Part shown: one piece after another, positions 8,812 through 15,390 of the stretch
Layout: every line of letters begins with the position of its first letter
Position numbering within the stretch: position 1 is the stretch's first letter
DNA from: an uncultured Acholeplasmatales bacterium
GTDB taxonomy: Bacteria; Bacillota_I; Bacilli_A; ML615J-28; CAG-698
DNA length: 31,833 nucleotides
Assembly (NCBI GenBank): GCA_937877075.1
Contig: CALEGD010000096.1
Span: 1 to 31,833 of the forward strand
Reading direction: 5' to 3'
Made by a program: the position numbers and the translations under genes
The notes under the pieces: model-generated
Databases searched by the model: none
Seen by the model: only the letters and a program-made list of their open reading frames with translations
What the model was told of the DNA's origin: nothing

Positions 8812-9212
8812 TTAATTTTTATATGGAAATTTTAATAATGGATATCTAGCAAAATGAAAAGATACGCAGAACACTTTTTTCATTCTATCATAAATTTTTA
8901 CCTTAATATAAACATCTCTCCTTTTTATTACTTTTTCAAAAACAAAAAAACAGGGTGAATCTGGTACCACATTATCCGCCATTGTTTCCATATAATTTTC
9001 CAAATTCGAAGTTCAGAACGAATATCTTGTCGATCAAATTCTAATTTTATTAGTGTATTAAAAGTAGAACAAGGATCGCCAGGATGTTCTTTTTTTTTCT
9101 TTGTAATAATTTTTAAATCTGTATCAAGATTAAAATTAGGATTTTTTAATATATCCTTAAGTTCTCCCAAAAATAAAACAACAGACTCTGAAGGTGAGAC
9201 AAACTTTTGCAT
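8812..9212 (-). pseudogene. Toxin-like gene split by a one-base frameshift
   Basis: The start ATG (9210-9212) has GGAG six bases upstream. Frame one reads MQKFVSPSESVVLFLGELKD and runs to about 9005 (FDRQDIRSELR). The natural continuation, LENYMETMADNVVPDSPCFF through VYIKVKIYDRMKKVF and CVSFHFARYPLLKF, is in the next frame and ends at 8812. Adding one base near 9003-9008 joins them into about 133 residues; the present length, 401 bases, is one short of a multiple of three. The VYIKVKI...VFCVSFH end resembles the terminal strand pair of MqsR/RelE-fold mRNA interferases, and position just before an MqsA/Panacea antitoxin fits a toxin. The family is not firmly recognised. A sequencing error is possible, although no long homopolymer lies at the join. 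Confidence 0.65.
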
Positions 9213-9233
9213 AGAAAACTCCTTACACAAATG

Positions 9234-9263
9234 ATTATAAACTATCAATTGTAAGTTTGTCAA
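9234..9263 (-). promoter_or_regulatory. Consensus promoter of the toxin-antitoxin operon
   Basis: TTGACA (9258-9263), an 18-base spacer and TATAAT (9234-9239) on the minus strand. Transcription would start about 15 bases before the toxin ATG. Confidence 0.85.
9239..9258. promoter_or_regulatory. Palindromic candidate operator inside the TA promoter
   Basis: AAACTATCAATTGTAAGTTT is a 20-base palindrome (8 of 10 pairs) centred on CAATTG and fills the spacer between -35 and -10. This is where an autorepressing antitoxin such as the neighbouring HTH protein would be expected to bind. A second inverted pair, CAAATGAT (9228-9235) and ATCATTTG (9273-9280), flanks the promoter but is not concentric with it. 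Confidence 0.55.
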
Positions 9264-9320
9264 GTAATTTCTATCATTTGATATTATTATATATCTTGTC
9301 ATATAATTTATACACAATGT

Positions 9321-9354
9321 TTTGAAAAACAAAAACAGGTAAGCAATTACCTGT
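9321..9354 (-). terminator. Terminator of the GT8 gene
   Basis: ACAGGTAA and TTACCTGT form an 8-bp stem with a four-base loop (9335-9354). On the minus strand a long T-rich run follows. Confidence 0.85.
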
Positions 9355-9367
9355 AGTGATTATAGAA

Positions 9368-10186
9368 TCATTTTCTAATCATTAATTCCATTCTTTCTTC
9401 AATTTTATTATAAAAAATATTAAGAATCCCGCGATATTTCGACCGCCAAGGTTTGTTTCTCCCACAATAATGAATTATAACCGTATTCTCTTTTACCCAA
9501 TCCAAATCATACTTTTTCTTGAAAATCAGATTTTCCCGCGTTAACATTCTATCACTAAGATTATAAATCATAAAATCAACTAATTTAATCTTTTCACCAT
9601 AAAGCCCGAAGATAATATCTTGGTCGGGAAGAGACAGAACAAGTTTAAATTTGTTGATGAAGTCATAAACTTCCTGGACATTTTGTTCTTTACGTAGGAG
9701 CTCAATATTCATCATCATAACTCCAGTATTTATATATGGCGAATTCTTTTTTGCTTTAACTCTTAATTTATTTATCCTCCGCAGAAAATTCCGAACATGG
9801 GTTGCCCCGATAAAATAAGCATTCTCAAAATTAGTATTATATAGTTCGTCTAATCGATTAATAACAACGATATCCGGGTCCAGATAAAGGATTCTTTTTA
9901 TTTCTTCAGGGAGGACTTTCGCAGCAAAAAGCCGATAGTAAATCTCTAAAGGATAACGTGAAGAAGTCGGTGCTCCTATTAAAAGAGAATCATCAAAAAA
10001 GAGAAGCTTAAAAGTGACTAATTTATTATTGATTCTTTTTTCCAGTTTATCAATATCTTCTTGTGTTAATTCTTTAGAAATAATGTAGAGGACAAAATGA
10101 GTATGTTCGTTCGATAATAAAAGCGAATGAATTAAAACTTCAAGTTGCCTCATATATGCTTTGTTTAGGGTGATTAAAATATCCAT
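9368..10186 (-). CDS. Family 8 glycosyltransferase
   Basis: The start at 10184-10186 (GAGG six bases upstream) gives MDILITLNKAYM and 272 residues. GT8 enzymes are retaining glycosyltransferases using UDP-glucose or UDP-galactose, in bacteria mostly for lipopolysaccharide, glycolipid or surface glycan synthesis. The sequence shows the N-terminal nucleotide strand, RYPLEIYYRLFAAKVLP, the metal-binding DxD as YLDPDIVV, a YINTGVMMMN acceptor-site strand, DQDIIFGLY, and the C-terminal HYCGRNKPWRSKY with the second metal-ligand His and the family's typical KPW. No membrane segment is evident. It is a single-gene unit with its own consensus promoter and terminator. Sugar and acceptor cannot be assigned. 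Confidence 0.92.
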   Translation of the reverse strand: MDILITLNKAYMRQLEVLIHSLLLSNEHTHFVLYIISKELTQEDIDKLEKRINNKLVTFKLLFFDDSLLIGAPTSSRYPLEIYYRLFAAKVLPEEIKRILYLDPDIVVINRLDELYNTNFENAYFIGATHVRNFLRRINKLRVKAKKNSPYINTGVMMMNIELLRKEQNVQEVYDFINKFKLVLSLPDQDIIFGLYGEKIKLVDFMIYNLSDRMLTRENLIFKKKYDLDWVKENTVIIHYCGRNKPWRSKYRGILNIFYNKIEERMELMIRK

Positions 10187-10253
10187 ATTTACCTCATTTT
10201 CAATTCTTAATACCTTGTTTGAATAACAAGAAAACAAAACTTATATGTATTAT

Positions 10254-10282
10254 ATTATAGCCAAACCCGGAAAGTTTGTCAA
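10254..10282 (-). promoter_or_regulatory. Perfect-consensus promoter of the GT8 gene
   Basis: TTGACA (10277-10282), exactly 17 bases, TATAAT (10254-10259), minus strand. The roughly 60-base leader contains a 6-bp hairpin, CTTGTT/AACAAG (10214-10230), whose role is unknown. Confidence 0.88.
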
Positions 10283-10288
10283 ATAATG

Positions 10289-10319
10289 AAAAAAGCGATA
10301 TGCCTTAGGCTAATCGCTT
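10289..10319 (-). terminator. Terminator overlapping the end of the GGDEF/HD-GYP gene
   Basis: AAGCGAT and ATCGCTT pair around an inner GCC/GGC stem, with the gene's TAG stop inside the hairpin; a T run follows on the minus strand. Confidence 0.8.
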
Positions 10320-12883
10320 AAATCTTCATTATTCATTAAATCTACAAAGAAATTGGCAAAATCGGGATCGAATTGAGTTCCGGCATTGATTCTTATTTCC
10401 TCTAATGCCTCTTCTTTTGTCATCGCTTGTCGATAAGGACGATCCGACATCATTGCATCATAGGCATCGGTGATGGAAATAATTCTGGAAAGAAGCGGTA
10501 TTTCTTGACCCTTTAACCCACGGGGATAACCCTTTCCGTCCCATCTTTCATGATGGGAGAGAATATATTCTCCAATTGATATCAGGTCGGGTGAAGCCAT
10601 AGCGATTCTGTATCCAATCTCAGGATGTTTCTTCATTTCCTTCCACTCTTCTTTTGTAAGTTTGCCGGGTTTATTTAAAATCTTTTCATCGATTCCGACC
10701 TTCCCGATATCATGAAGGGTAGCCAGAAGGGCTAATTCATCCAGTTTTTCTTGAGGAAGACGTATTTTCTTTCCAACGAGATGAGCCAGTTTTTTAAGTC
10801 TTTCCGCATGCTCTTCGGTTTCTTGGCTCTTTGCAAACATTGTTGCGGTAATTGATGAAATGATTGAACTATGAGAACTATTTCGCTCTAGCATTTTCCG
10901 TTTATACATATGGTCTTCCGCAATCTTAAAAACCGAAGAAAATTCTATATCTTCCTGAGTCTTGGTAGCATAACCAAGGGCTAAATTGATATTATATTCA
11001 TCAATTGAAATGCTTTTATTATACTCTTGAATAAGGGTATGAAACCTTACCATCTTTTCATGAGCCTGAGAAGCATTGGTATTCGGAAGTAGGATTCCAA
11101 ACTCATCGCCGCCAATTCTGGAAAGAATTTGCCCTTCTTGGATATTTTGTTTTAAAAGTTGAGCGGTTCTCTGAATTATCTTATCCCCTTCTTGGTGACC
11201 AACGGCATCATTTAAAAACTTAAGACCGTTAATATCACCAACAATAATTGATAAGGGGTAATAGAGCGGATGGTCCAATTTAGCAACTTGTTTATCAAAA
11301 AAGATGCGGTTATAAATACCGGTAAGACTATCATGGTAACTAAGGTATTCAATCTCATCTTGTTTAAGTTTTTGGTCAGTGATGTCAATAATAAGCCCTT
11401 CTAAAGCTTCTACTTCTCCAAGAATATCAAAAATAACTTGTCCTTGTTCTAAAACCCATTTTTCTTCACCGTTCGCAGTTACTATTTCATATTCATTTCG
11501 AAAAGGAGAATCTGTTTCAACTGCCTTACACCAATTATTCCAGAGACTCTCGCGAAATTGGGGTTTTATAATTTGATTATATGAGATGTCACGGTTATTT
11601 ACAAGATTTTCAGAACGATACCCGGTTAGTTCAAAACAACCGTCAGAAACAAATTGCATCGTCCAATCACGATCAAACTTACAACGATAAGCCATTCCCG
11701 GTAAGTTTTGTAAGAGTACCGTTTTACTTCTTTCGGTTTCTCTTAATTCCTCCTCTACCTGAATACGTTTGGTAATATCCAGGAAAGTAACCACGGCACC
11801 AATATTCTCACCGTTGTGATATTGGGGAAAAGTAAAGTACTCACCGATGAATGTCGTATTGTCCTTTCTCCTAAAAATCTCTTTCTCTACAAAGTTATTA
11901 AAATCATTCTCATAAACTTTTTTTAGACGATTATCGTCATCATAGAAAAATAAAGATTTAATGTTCTTTCCCAAAAGCTCGTTTTGACTATTGTAACCAA
12001 AAATCCGCAAAAAAGAATCATTACAAAAAGTACAATTGCCGTCAAGATCAATTCCGAATATACCTTCTGCGGTTGAGTTTAAAATCACCTGCAACTGCTC
12101 TTTACTTTTTCTGATACTTTCTTTAGTAGCAATCCATTCCGTTACATCGCGGGCAATCCCCATCAAACCTTGAGTTTCTCCATCTTCTCCAATTAATAAT
12201 TGGATCATATGTTCAATAATTACTTCAGTTCCGTCTTTTTTTACATGATTAATGTCAATAGTAATTGCTTGATTCTTTTCAAAGGTGTCTTTCTTCAAAT
12301 TTTCAAAACCTTTATAAACCTTTGATATCCTATCAAAAGATTCTTTAGTCATAATTTTATCAAGCGAAAGAATCTGAAGTTCTTTAGCTGTATAACCAAA
12401 AACCTTTTGACAAGATGGACTTAAGTAAGAATACTTCAGATCGGTATCAAGAATCCAGAGGCAATCATTCATATTATTTATCATAGTTTTAAAACGACCG
12501 CTGCTGTCAAGCAAAGGATCGTTAATTTTTTCGGTCTCAACAAAAATAGTTACCAAATAATGTGGCTTCGGTAAATAAAATAAAAGATTATAATTTTTCT
12601 TAATTGTAGGGAAATATTTTAAGATCCGCTTAAAAGTACTTTCCCGAGTTTTTCTCAGTGATTCTCTAAGAATATTAAGATAATTTTGGGCTTCTTCTCC
12701 TAATGAAGAAGCCTTTCTCTTTATCATTTTCTTTCCGTTAAGATTAACAATCTTCTCAAAAATGGTATTTACATCAATAAAGATTAAATCCTGCAGAAGG
12801 TTTTTCTTATCATAAATCAATTTCTGGTAAACATATCCTAAACTGCCATTCTTAATAATTTTTTTAAAAAATGATTTTTTCAT
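10310..12883 (-). CDS. Multi-PAS sensor with GGDEF and HD-GYP domains (cyclic-di-GMP turnover)
   Basis: The start at 12881-12883 has GGAG six bases upstream; the product has 857 residues. Domains in order: a degenerate PAS-like segment (about 12-118), PAS (133-254), PAS (263-376), PAS (390-505), GGDEF (about 512-670) and HD-GYP (about 695-850). No membrane segment is seen, so it should be a cytoplasmic sensor. The GGDEF active site is intact (RIGGDEF, 591-595), so cyclic-di-GMP synthesis is possible; the RxxD product-inhibition site is missing (QEGQ at that place). The HD-GYP phosphodiesterase also looks intact: HDIGK at 724, HHERWDGKGYP from 777, and SDRPYR. One polypeptide could thus make and degrade the messenger, with balance set by PAS ligands. 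It ends in its own terminator. Confidence 0.93.
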   Translation of the reverse strand: MKKSFFKKIIKNGSLGYVYQKLIYDKKNLLQDLIFIDVNTIFEKIVNLNGKKMIKRKASSLGEEAQNYLNILRESLRKTRESTFKRILKYFPTIKKNYNLLFYLPKPHYLVTIFVETEKINDPLLDSSGRFKTMINNMNDCLWILDTDLKYSYLSPSCQKVFGYTAKELQILSLDKIMTKESFDRISKVYKGFENLKKDTFEKNQAITIDINHVKKDGTEVIIEHMIQLLIGEDGETQGLMGIARDVTEWIATKESIRKSKEQLQVILNSTAEGIFGIDLDGNCTFCNDSFLRIFGYNSQNELLGKNIKSLFFYDDDNRLKKVYENDFNNFVEKEIFRRKDNTTFIGEYFTFPQYHNGENIGAVVTFLDITKRIQVEEELRETERSKTVLLQNLPGMAYRCKFDRDWTMQFVSDGCFELTGYRSENLVNNRDISYNQIIKPQFRESLWNNWCKAVETDSPFRNEYEIVTANGEEKWVLEQGQVIFDILGEVEALEGLIIDITDQKLKQDEIEYLSYHDSLTGIYNRIFFDKQVAKLDHPLYYPLSIIVGDINGLKFLNDAVGHQEGDKIIQRTAQLLKQNIQEGQILSRIGGDEFGILLPNTNASQAHEKMVRFHTLIQEYNKSISIDEYNINLALGYATKTQEDIEFSSVFKIAEDHMYKRKMLERNSSHSSIISSITATMFAKSQETEEHAERLKKLAHLVGKKIRLPQEKLDELALLATLHDIGKVGIDEKILNKPGKLTKEEWKEMKKHPEIGYRIAMASPDLISIGEYILSHHERWDGKGYPRGLKGQEIPLLSRIISITDAYDAMMSDRPYRQAMTKEEALEEIRINAGTQFDPDFANFFVDLMNNEDLSD

Positions 12884-12940
12884 CCAATTCTCCAATCAGC
12901 ATCTTGCTTCCCGTTTTCGGAAAAAACCAACCTTTTAAAT

Positions 12941-12946
12941 ATTATA
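12941..12946 (-). promoter_or_regulatory. Possible -10 for the GGDEF/HD-GYP gene
   Basis: TATAAT on the minus strand about 58 bases before the start; the -35 at 17 bases (ATCAAA) is poor. Read-through from the HAD gene, 106 bases upstream with no terminator seen between, is an alternative. Confidence 0.35.
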
Positions 12947-12989
12947 TCATATAATAGGCTTTCTTTGATACATTTTTTTCCAAAAATTG

Positions 12990-13670
12990 CTATATTTTAT
13001 TTTTCTCATACCTCACTATCTCAAGAATGACTTCCGGATAATCAACTAAATAATCAGGTTTTAATTCTTGAAGTATCTCTTTTCTCCGAAAACCCCAAGT
13101 TACACTAATTATGGGTAGTCTTGCTGCTTTAGCCGTTTTTATATCAACATCCGAATCACCGATATAAAATATAAGATCTCTTTCTTTAGATAAGGAAAGA
13201 TGTTTTAAAGCTAAATTTACGGAATCAGGCGCAGGTTTAGGACTTAACCCTTCTTGATTTCCAATTGCAACTTTAATATAATCGGAAAAAAACATCTTAT
13301 TTAAACTTTCAACACCCTCCTGAAACTTATTAGATACCAAACCTATAACGACATTTTCAGCTTTCAAATTATCAAGCAAAGATAAAATCCCAGGATAGGG
13401 CTGAGTGTGTTTTTGCAAGTTTTCCGCATAATATTCTTCGAAAAGATGGAAACATTCAGAAAATTCCTCTTCCGAAAGATTATCCGGTAAAGCTCTTTTC
13501 ATCAACAATTTGATTCCGTTACCAACGAAATCACGGACTTCTTCTTTTGTTCTCTTTGGATAATGGTACTTATTTAAAACATAATTAACACTTTCATATA
13601 AATCTTCAAGTGTATCAAGCAAAGTTCCGTCAAGATCAAATATGACCCCAGTTTTAAAATTTTTATTCAT
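12990..13670 (-). CDS. HAD-superfamily phosphatase, phosphoglycolate phosphatase/PpaX-like
   Basis: This 226-residue protein has all four HAD motifs: FDLDGTLLDT (nucleophile and acid Asp), the VSNK Ser/Thr segment, the Lys in SPKPAPDSV, and GDSDVDIKTAKAA for Mg2+ binding. The helical cap between motifs one and two is the C1 type of the Gph/PpaX group, whose members hydrolyse phosphoglycolate or pyrophosphate; the substrate here is unproven. The ATG has GAGG six bases upstream. It has a compact upstream region in which the terminator of a decayed gene, an extended -10 and the ribosome binding site follow each other within about 60 bases. Confidence 0.9.
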   Translation of the reverse strand: MNKNFKTGVIFDLDGTLLDTLEDLYESVNYVLNKYHYPKRTKEEVRDFVGNGIKLLMKRALPDNLSEEEFSECFHLFEEYYAENLQKHTQPYPGILSLLDNLKAENVVIGLVSNKFQEGVESLNKMFFSDYIKVAIGNQEGLSPKPAPDSVNLALKHLSLSKERDLIFYIGDSDVDIKTAKAARLPIISVTWGFRRKEILQELKPDYLVDYPEVILEIVRYEKNKI

Positions 13671-13690
13671 AAACTACCTCTTTCATAATT

Positions 13691-13699
13691 ATTATACCA
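13691..13699 (-). promoter_or_regulatory. Extended -10 promoter of the HAD gene
   Basis: TGGTATAAT on the minus strand, 21 bases before the start codon and directly after a T run of the preceding terminator. The -35 region is weak. Confidence 0.55.
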
Positions 13700-13729
13700 A
13701 AAAACTCTTAAAGCATCATTGCTTTTAAG
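13699..13729 (-). terminator. Terminator of a decayed gene upstream of the HAD gene
   Basis: On the minus strand CTTAAAAGCA and TGCTTTAAG pair (one bulged A) with an ATGA loop, followed by AGTTTTTT. It directly follows the stop codon of the remnant at 13725-13808. Confidence 0.65.
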
Positions 13730-13808
13730 ATAATAAGTAATTCTCATAAACCTCGTCCCTTCTTTCGCCATTTATCCAAGCCTTTAGTCCCCTACTATTA
13801 AAAAAACA
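13725..13808 (-). pseudogene. C-terminal remnant of an unidentified gene
   Basis: A stretch without a start codon reads NSRGLKAWINGERRDEVY and then ENYLLS before TAA at 13725-13727. It looks like coding sequence: charged, varied, no low complexity, and followed at once by a terminator. Three stop codons in a row lie just upstream in that frame. I do not recognise the family. Confidence 0.4.
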
Positions 13809-13875
13809 TTACTACTAGATATTACTCAAAGTTAGCTTCGTCAGGATCCATGATCTGTAATTTCATGCCCACACA

Positions 13876-13902
13876 GAAAAAAACATTCCAAATCGGAATG
13901 TT
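13876..13902 (-). terminator. Terminator of the tRNA-Gly gene
   Basis: AACATTCC and GGAATGTT form a perfect 8-bp stem with a five-base loop; on the minus strand a run of seven Ts follows. It starts 10 bases after the CCA end of the tRNA. Confidence 0.9.
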
Positions 13903-13911
13903 GTGTTTAAA

Positions 13912-13986
13912 TGGAGCAAGTAGCGGGAATCGAACCCGTATCTCCGCCTTGGGAAGGCGGCATAATAACCGTTATACTATACCTGC
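13912..13986 (-). tRNA. tRNA-Gly, anticodon CCC
   Basis: The acceptor arm GCAGGTA pairs with TACTTGC (one G-T), followed by discriminator T and an encoded CCA. The anticodon stem CCGCC/GGCGG encloses loop TTCCCAA, giving anticodon CCC for GGG codons. The T arm is CGGG-TTCGATT-CCCG. The D stem (GTA/TAT with G-T) is short. It stands as a single gene with its own promoter and terminator. Confidence 0.95.
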
Positions 13987-14000
13987 AATAAGATATATAC

Positions 14001-14029
14001 ATTTTACGATTATTTTAGATTTTTGTCAA
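14001..14029 (-). promoter_or_regulatory. Promoter of tRNA-Gly
   Basis: TTGACA (14024-14029), 17 bases, TAAAAT (14001-14006) on the minus strand; the predicted start lies about 10 bases before the mature tRNA. Confidence 0.85.
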
Positions 14030-14116
14030 TATCCTTTACTTTTTAAGTTCCTTATTCTTTTACTCTTAGACTAGATTAAAAATATCCTTTTCAGAATTGG
14101 AAAATAAATGACATAA

Positions 14117-14323
14117 ATGTTACTAAAGCCATTTAAAGATTATATTGAAGACTTCAGATACCAATTAACTGAAATTGTTTGTATGGATGAATTTAGAGTC
14201 TCTACTATTGCTGCTATCATTCATATTATATTATTTTTTTAAATTATGGTTTTTTTCAAGATATTTGATGTTCAAACCAGAAAATTAGTCTATAAAACCA
14301 TAAATTGTCTTAAAGAACAATAA
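14117..14323 (+). pseudogene. Decayed reading frame, possibly a transposase fragment
   Basis: From the ATG at 14117 one frame reads MLLKPFKDYIEDFRYQLTEI, then VCMDEFRVSTIAA, a TAA at 14240-14242, and continues in frame as FFKIFDVQTRKLVYKTINCL before TAA at 14321-14323. The hhxxDEF segment followed by a DxxTrKL strand resembles the first catalytic Asp region of ISL3-type DDE transposases, but the match is short and was made by eye. The rest of the roughly 430-base interval between the tRNA and the transporter holds the tRNA promoter and an inverted repeat; I see nothing else in it. Confidence 0.3.
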
Positions 14324-14411
14324 AAACCTCCATTTGAACTGAACCAATATGTTTAAAAGAATTTTTATATGCGTATATTTTAAGAGGTTCTATTCAATTT
14401 TTGGAGGTTTT
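14323..14411. repeat. Imperfect inverted repeat / hairpin after the nucleoside transporter operon
   Basis: AAAACCTCCA (14323-14332) pairs with TGGAGGTTTT (14402-14411); inside it TTGAA pairs with TTCAA and GAACC (14341-14345) with GGTTC (14386-14390). The arms are 23-26 bases around a 40-base AT-rich loop. On the minus strand the distal arm ends in TTTTT, so it can serve as the operon terminator. The long arms and the adjacent decayed frame also suit a mobile-element end. Confidence 0.6.
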
Positions 14412-14418
14412 GTCTTTT

Positions 14419-15390
14419 TTATCTGGCACCGGGATCAAAAGGAATTCCTTCTGCTTTCGGAGCTCTTGACTTTTTGGATGTAAAAGCTAAAGCAATCATA
14501 GTTGCAAAGTATGGAACCATTTTAAAAATATCACTCTTATTAGCCAGATTAATATTATTTATAAAATCAAATTTAAAGTATGTAACTGATAAAGCCGAAA
14601 AAAATCCAAAGAAGAGGGCCGCAAAGAAAATCCTAAGCGGTTTCCACTGTCCAAAAATCATGACGGCGAGGGCAAGGAATCCGTAACCGGAAACACTTCC
14701 ACCAAAACTTATCATTGAGGGAATGACATAAGCAAGGCCACCCATTCCCCCTAAGGCACCCGATATCAATACTCCGCTCCAACGCATTTTGTAAACATTG
14801 ATGCCAACTGATTGTGCAGCATGAGGATGTTCCCCGCAAGCACTGAGGCGTAAACCAAATCTGGTTTTCTTAAGTATTATGACTGAAACAATAAGAATTA
14901 AAATTCCAATATAAGTTGTTAAAAATGTGTTCTTAAAGAGTATGTCTCCGATAAAGGGGATGTCACCTAGAATCGGCACTTTTTTTATTTGAAATACTTG
15001 GGAAAAGTAAATTTGCTTGACATTATTCATTGTCCTGGCAATAAAAATTACCAGAGATGCTGCCAAGAGATTTAAAGCAGTGCCACCGATTGTTTGATCG
15101 GCCTTCATATTAATCGAAGCAAAAGCGAGCAAAGCAGAATAAATTATTCCTGATATAACGGCAACTAATGCTCCTAATATTAAAAGCAATTGTGGCGATG
15201 AGGCTAAAGCACCCGACTGCTGCATTGAGTTGATGAAGAGTATTCCAAAGAAAGCACCAATAATCATAATACCTTCTAAAGCGATATTGATAATACCACT
15301 TTTTTCCGAAAACATTCCTCCCAAAGCAACAATTAGAAGCGGAATAACAAAATATAAGGTTTGTTGGAGAATAAAATATAGGCTATCCAT
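14419..15390 (-). CDS. nupC: Nucleoside ABC transporter, permease subunit 2
   Basis: Start at 15388-15390, with AGGAGG six bases upstream, overlapping the preceding permease gene by eight bases. The 323-residue, strongly hydrophobic protein is a branched-chain-type permease (BPD_transp_2) like NupC of Lactococcus and NupQ of Bacillus. GMFSEKSGIINIALEGIMI near the N-terminus is the hallmark of this nucleoside permease subfamily, and GEHPHAAQSVGINVYKMRW is the cytoplasmic loop that contacts the ATPase. It should form the membrane channel as a heterodimer with the next permease, importing purine or other nucleosides delivered by the BMP-type lipoprotein. Confidence 0.93.
   Translation of the reverse strand: MDSLYFILQQTLYFVIPLLIVALGGMFSEKSGIINIALEGIMIIGAFFGILFINSMQQSGALASSPQLLLILGALVAVISGIIYSALLAFASINMKADQTIGGTALNLLAASLVIFIARTMNNVKQIYFSQVFQIKKVPILGDIPFIGDILFKNTFLTTYIGILILIVSVIILKKTRFGLRLSACGEHPHAAQSVGINVYKMRWSGVLISGALGGMGGLAYVIPSMISFGGSVSGYGFLALAVMIFGQWKPLRIFFAALFFGFFSALSVTYFKFDFINNINLANKSDIFKMVPYFATMIALAFTSKKSRAPKAEGIPFDPGAR

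Noticed and set aside
10187..10253. Riboswitch in the GT8 leader
   Set aside because: Only a simple 6-bp hairpin is visible; no conserved riboswitch core could be recognised.
13667..13771. 34-codon minus-strand frame overlapping the HAD start by ATGA
   Set aside because: The coupling looks attractive, but the frame runs through the terminator hairpin and the -10 element, has no good ribosome binding site, and competes with a more protein-like frame in the same place.
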